A DNA stretch of 64,000 nucleotides from Opisthocomus hoazin. Its lineage: Eukaryota > Chordata > Aves > Opisthocomiformes > Opisthocomidae. Positions 63,501 through 64,000 of the stretch are shown here, piece by piece. Position 1 is the stretch's first letter. The number at the start of each line of letters is the position of its first letter. Both the position numbers and the translations under genes were made by a program. The stretch is taken from contig NC_134417.1 in assembly GCF_030867145.1 (NCBI RefSeq), forward strand, positions 6,363,577 through 6,427,576. Reading direction: 5' to 3'. The notes beneath the pieces are model-generated. The model ran no database searches, was not told where the DNA came from, and worked only from the letters and a program-made list of their open reading frames with translations.

Positions 63501-63763
63501 CCAACAGAACACTCTAAATACAAGTAGAGAAGTACACTACGGTGCACTTCTTTTCTTCCTCCAGAAAGAACAGCCTACTTTATACCTTAGCCCGTCTGGT
63601 TAGATATGCTCAGTGCTGGAAAAGGCTGTCAGACATGTCTAATTTACGCACTTTTCAGGCTTCGAGATCCAGGGTTTTCAAAGTCACTGCCTTCTAGTTT
63701 ATCTTTCAGATCTGCTTCAAACCGCGCCAAGTCGGCGTCCAGCCGGCGGATATGCTTATCCAC
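60514..63763 (-). CDS. ING5: Inhibitor of growth protein 5, 3' part (five exons)
   Basis: ING5 is a nuclear subunit of the HBO1 and MOZ/MORF histone acetyltransferase complexes and binds H3K4me3. Minus-strand exons are 63763-63652, 62677-62584, 61577-61442, 61296-61235 and 60556-60514, with agreeing phases and a TAA stop, giving the last 148 residues of about 240. The first exon here starts [19 protein letters not shown], the end of the N-terminal coiled-coil dimer region. Next comes a basic nuclear-localisation stretch ([20 protein letters not shown]). The PHD finger spans [18 protein letters not shown] to WFCPRC with all C4-H-C3 ligands, and the tail is RKKKK. The GRSQ and RGSRGRGRR segments separate it from ING4. 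Upstream exons lie beyond the right edge of the window. D2HGDH follows in the same direction, as in human. Confidence 0.96.
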
Positions 63764-64000
63764 CTGCACAGAAGAGGAAACCACAAACTGAATTAAAAAA
63801 AAAATTTAAAAAATCCCCAAACGAAAACAGGAAGGTCTAAAGCCGTTATCGGCATGAACAGGAGTATAATACTTTAAAGCAAGGTACAAAAGGAGTTTGA
63901 AACTAGAAAAAGGGAAATGATACATACAAAGGGAATTACAGCAGAGAGAAAAAGGCAAAGGAAAACAGGAAAAAGCAAGACGACCTAATCCCAATATAGG

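Overview
The window is vertebrate nuclear DNA, almost certainly from a bird. The split genes are highly similar to known vertebrate proteins, and the dominant repeats are CR1 LINE fragments, one of which keeps the typical ATTCTGTG-type 3' tail. All gene models below were built by reading exons against remembered protein families. Every intron uses GT-AG ends except one GC-AG intron.

Layout, left to right. 1-19.95 kb: the 3' part of UBXN7 (+), with six coding exons, a long 3' UTR and introns carrying CR1 pieces and a candidate solo LTR. 19.95-26.1 kb: intergenic, no gene recognised. 26.1-27.9 kb: TM4SF19 (+), four coding exons, with a 111-bp minisatellite in one intron. 29.3-31.3 kb: NEU4 (-), three coding exons. 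34.2-40.3 kb: GAL3ST2 (-), four coding exons, including a tiny first exon next to a CpG-rich block. 40.9-47.1 kb: intergenic, with two CR1 copies. 47.1-56.7 kb: D2HGDH (-), nine coding exons, with a CpG-island promoter at its right end. 57.2-63.8 kb: the 3' part of ING5 (-), five coding exons and a 3.3-kb 3' UTR that ends almost at the D2HGDH promoter.

The genes do not form one pathway. UBXN7 is a p97/VCP-ubiquitin ligase adaptor. TM4SF19 is a four-pass membrane protein. NEU4 removes sialic acid from glycans and GAL3ST2 sulfates galactose on glycans, so these two are functionally related. D2HGDH oxidises D-2-hydroxyglutarate in mitochondria. ING5 reads H3K4me3 for histone acetyltransferase complexes. 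UBXN7 and TM4SF19 are neighbours on human 3q29; NEU4, GAL3ST2, D2HGDH and ING5 are neighbours on human 2q37.3. Here the two blocks are joined tail to tail.

I did not find a previously undescribed system. The most useful observations are the junction of the two blocks without PDCD1, the GC-AG intron in D2HGDH, the split first exon of GAL3ST2, the minisatellite that creates long false reading frames, and the tight spacing of ING5 and D2HGDH.
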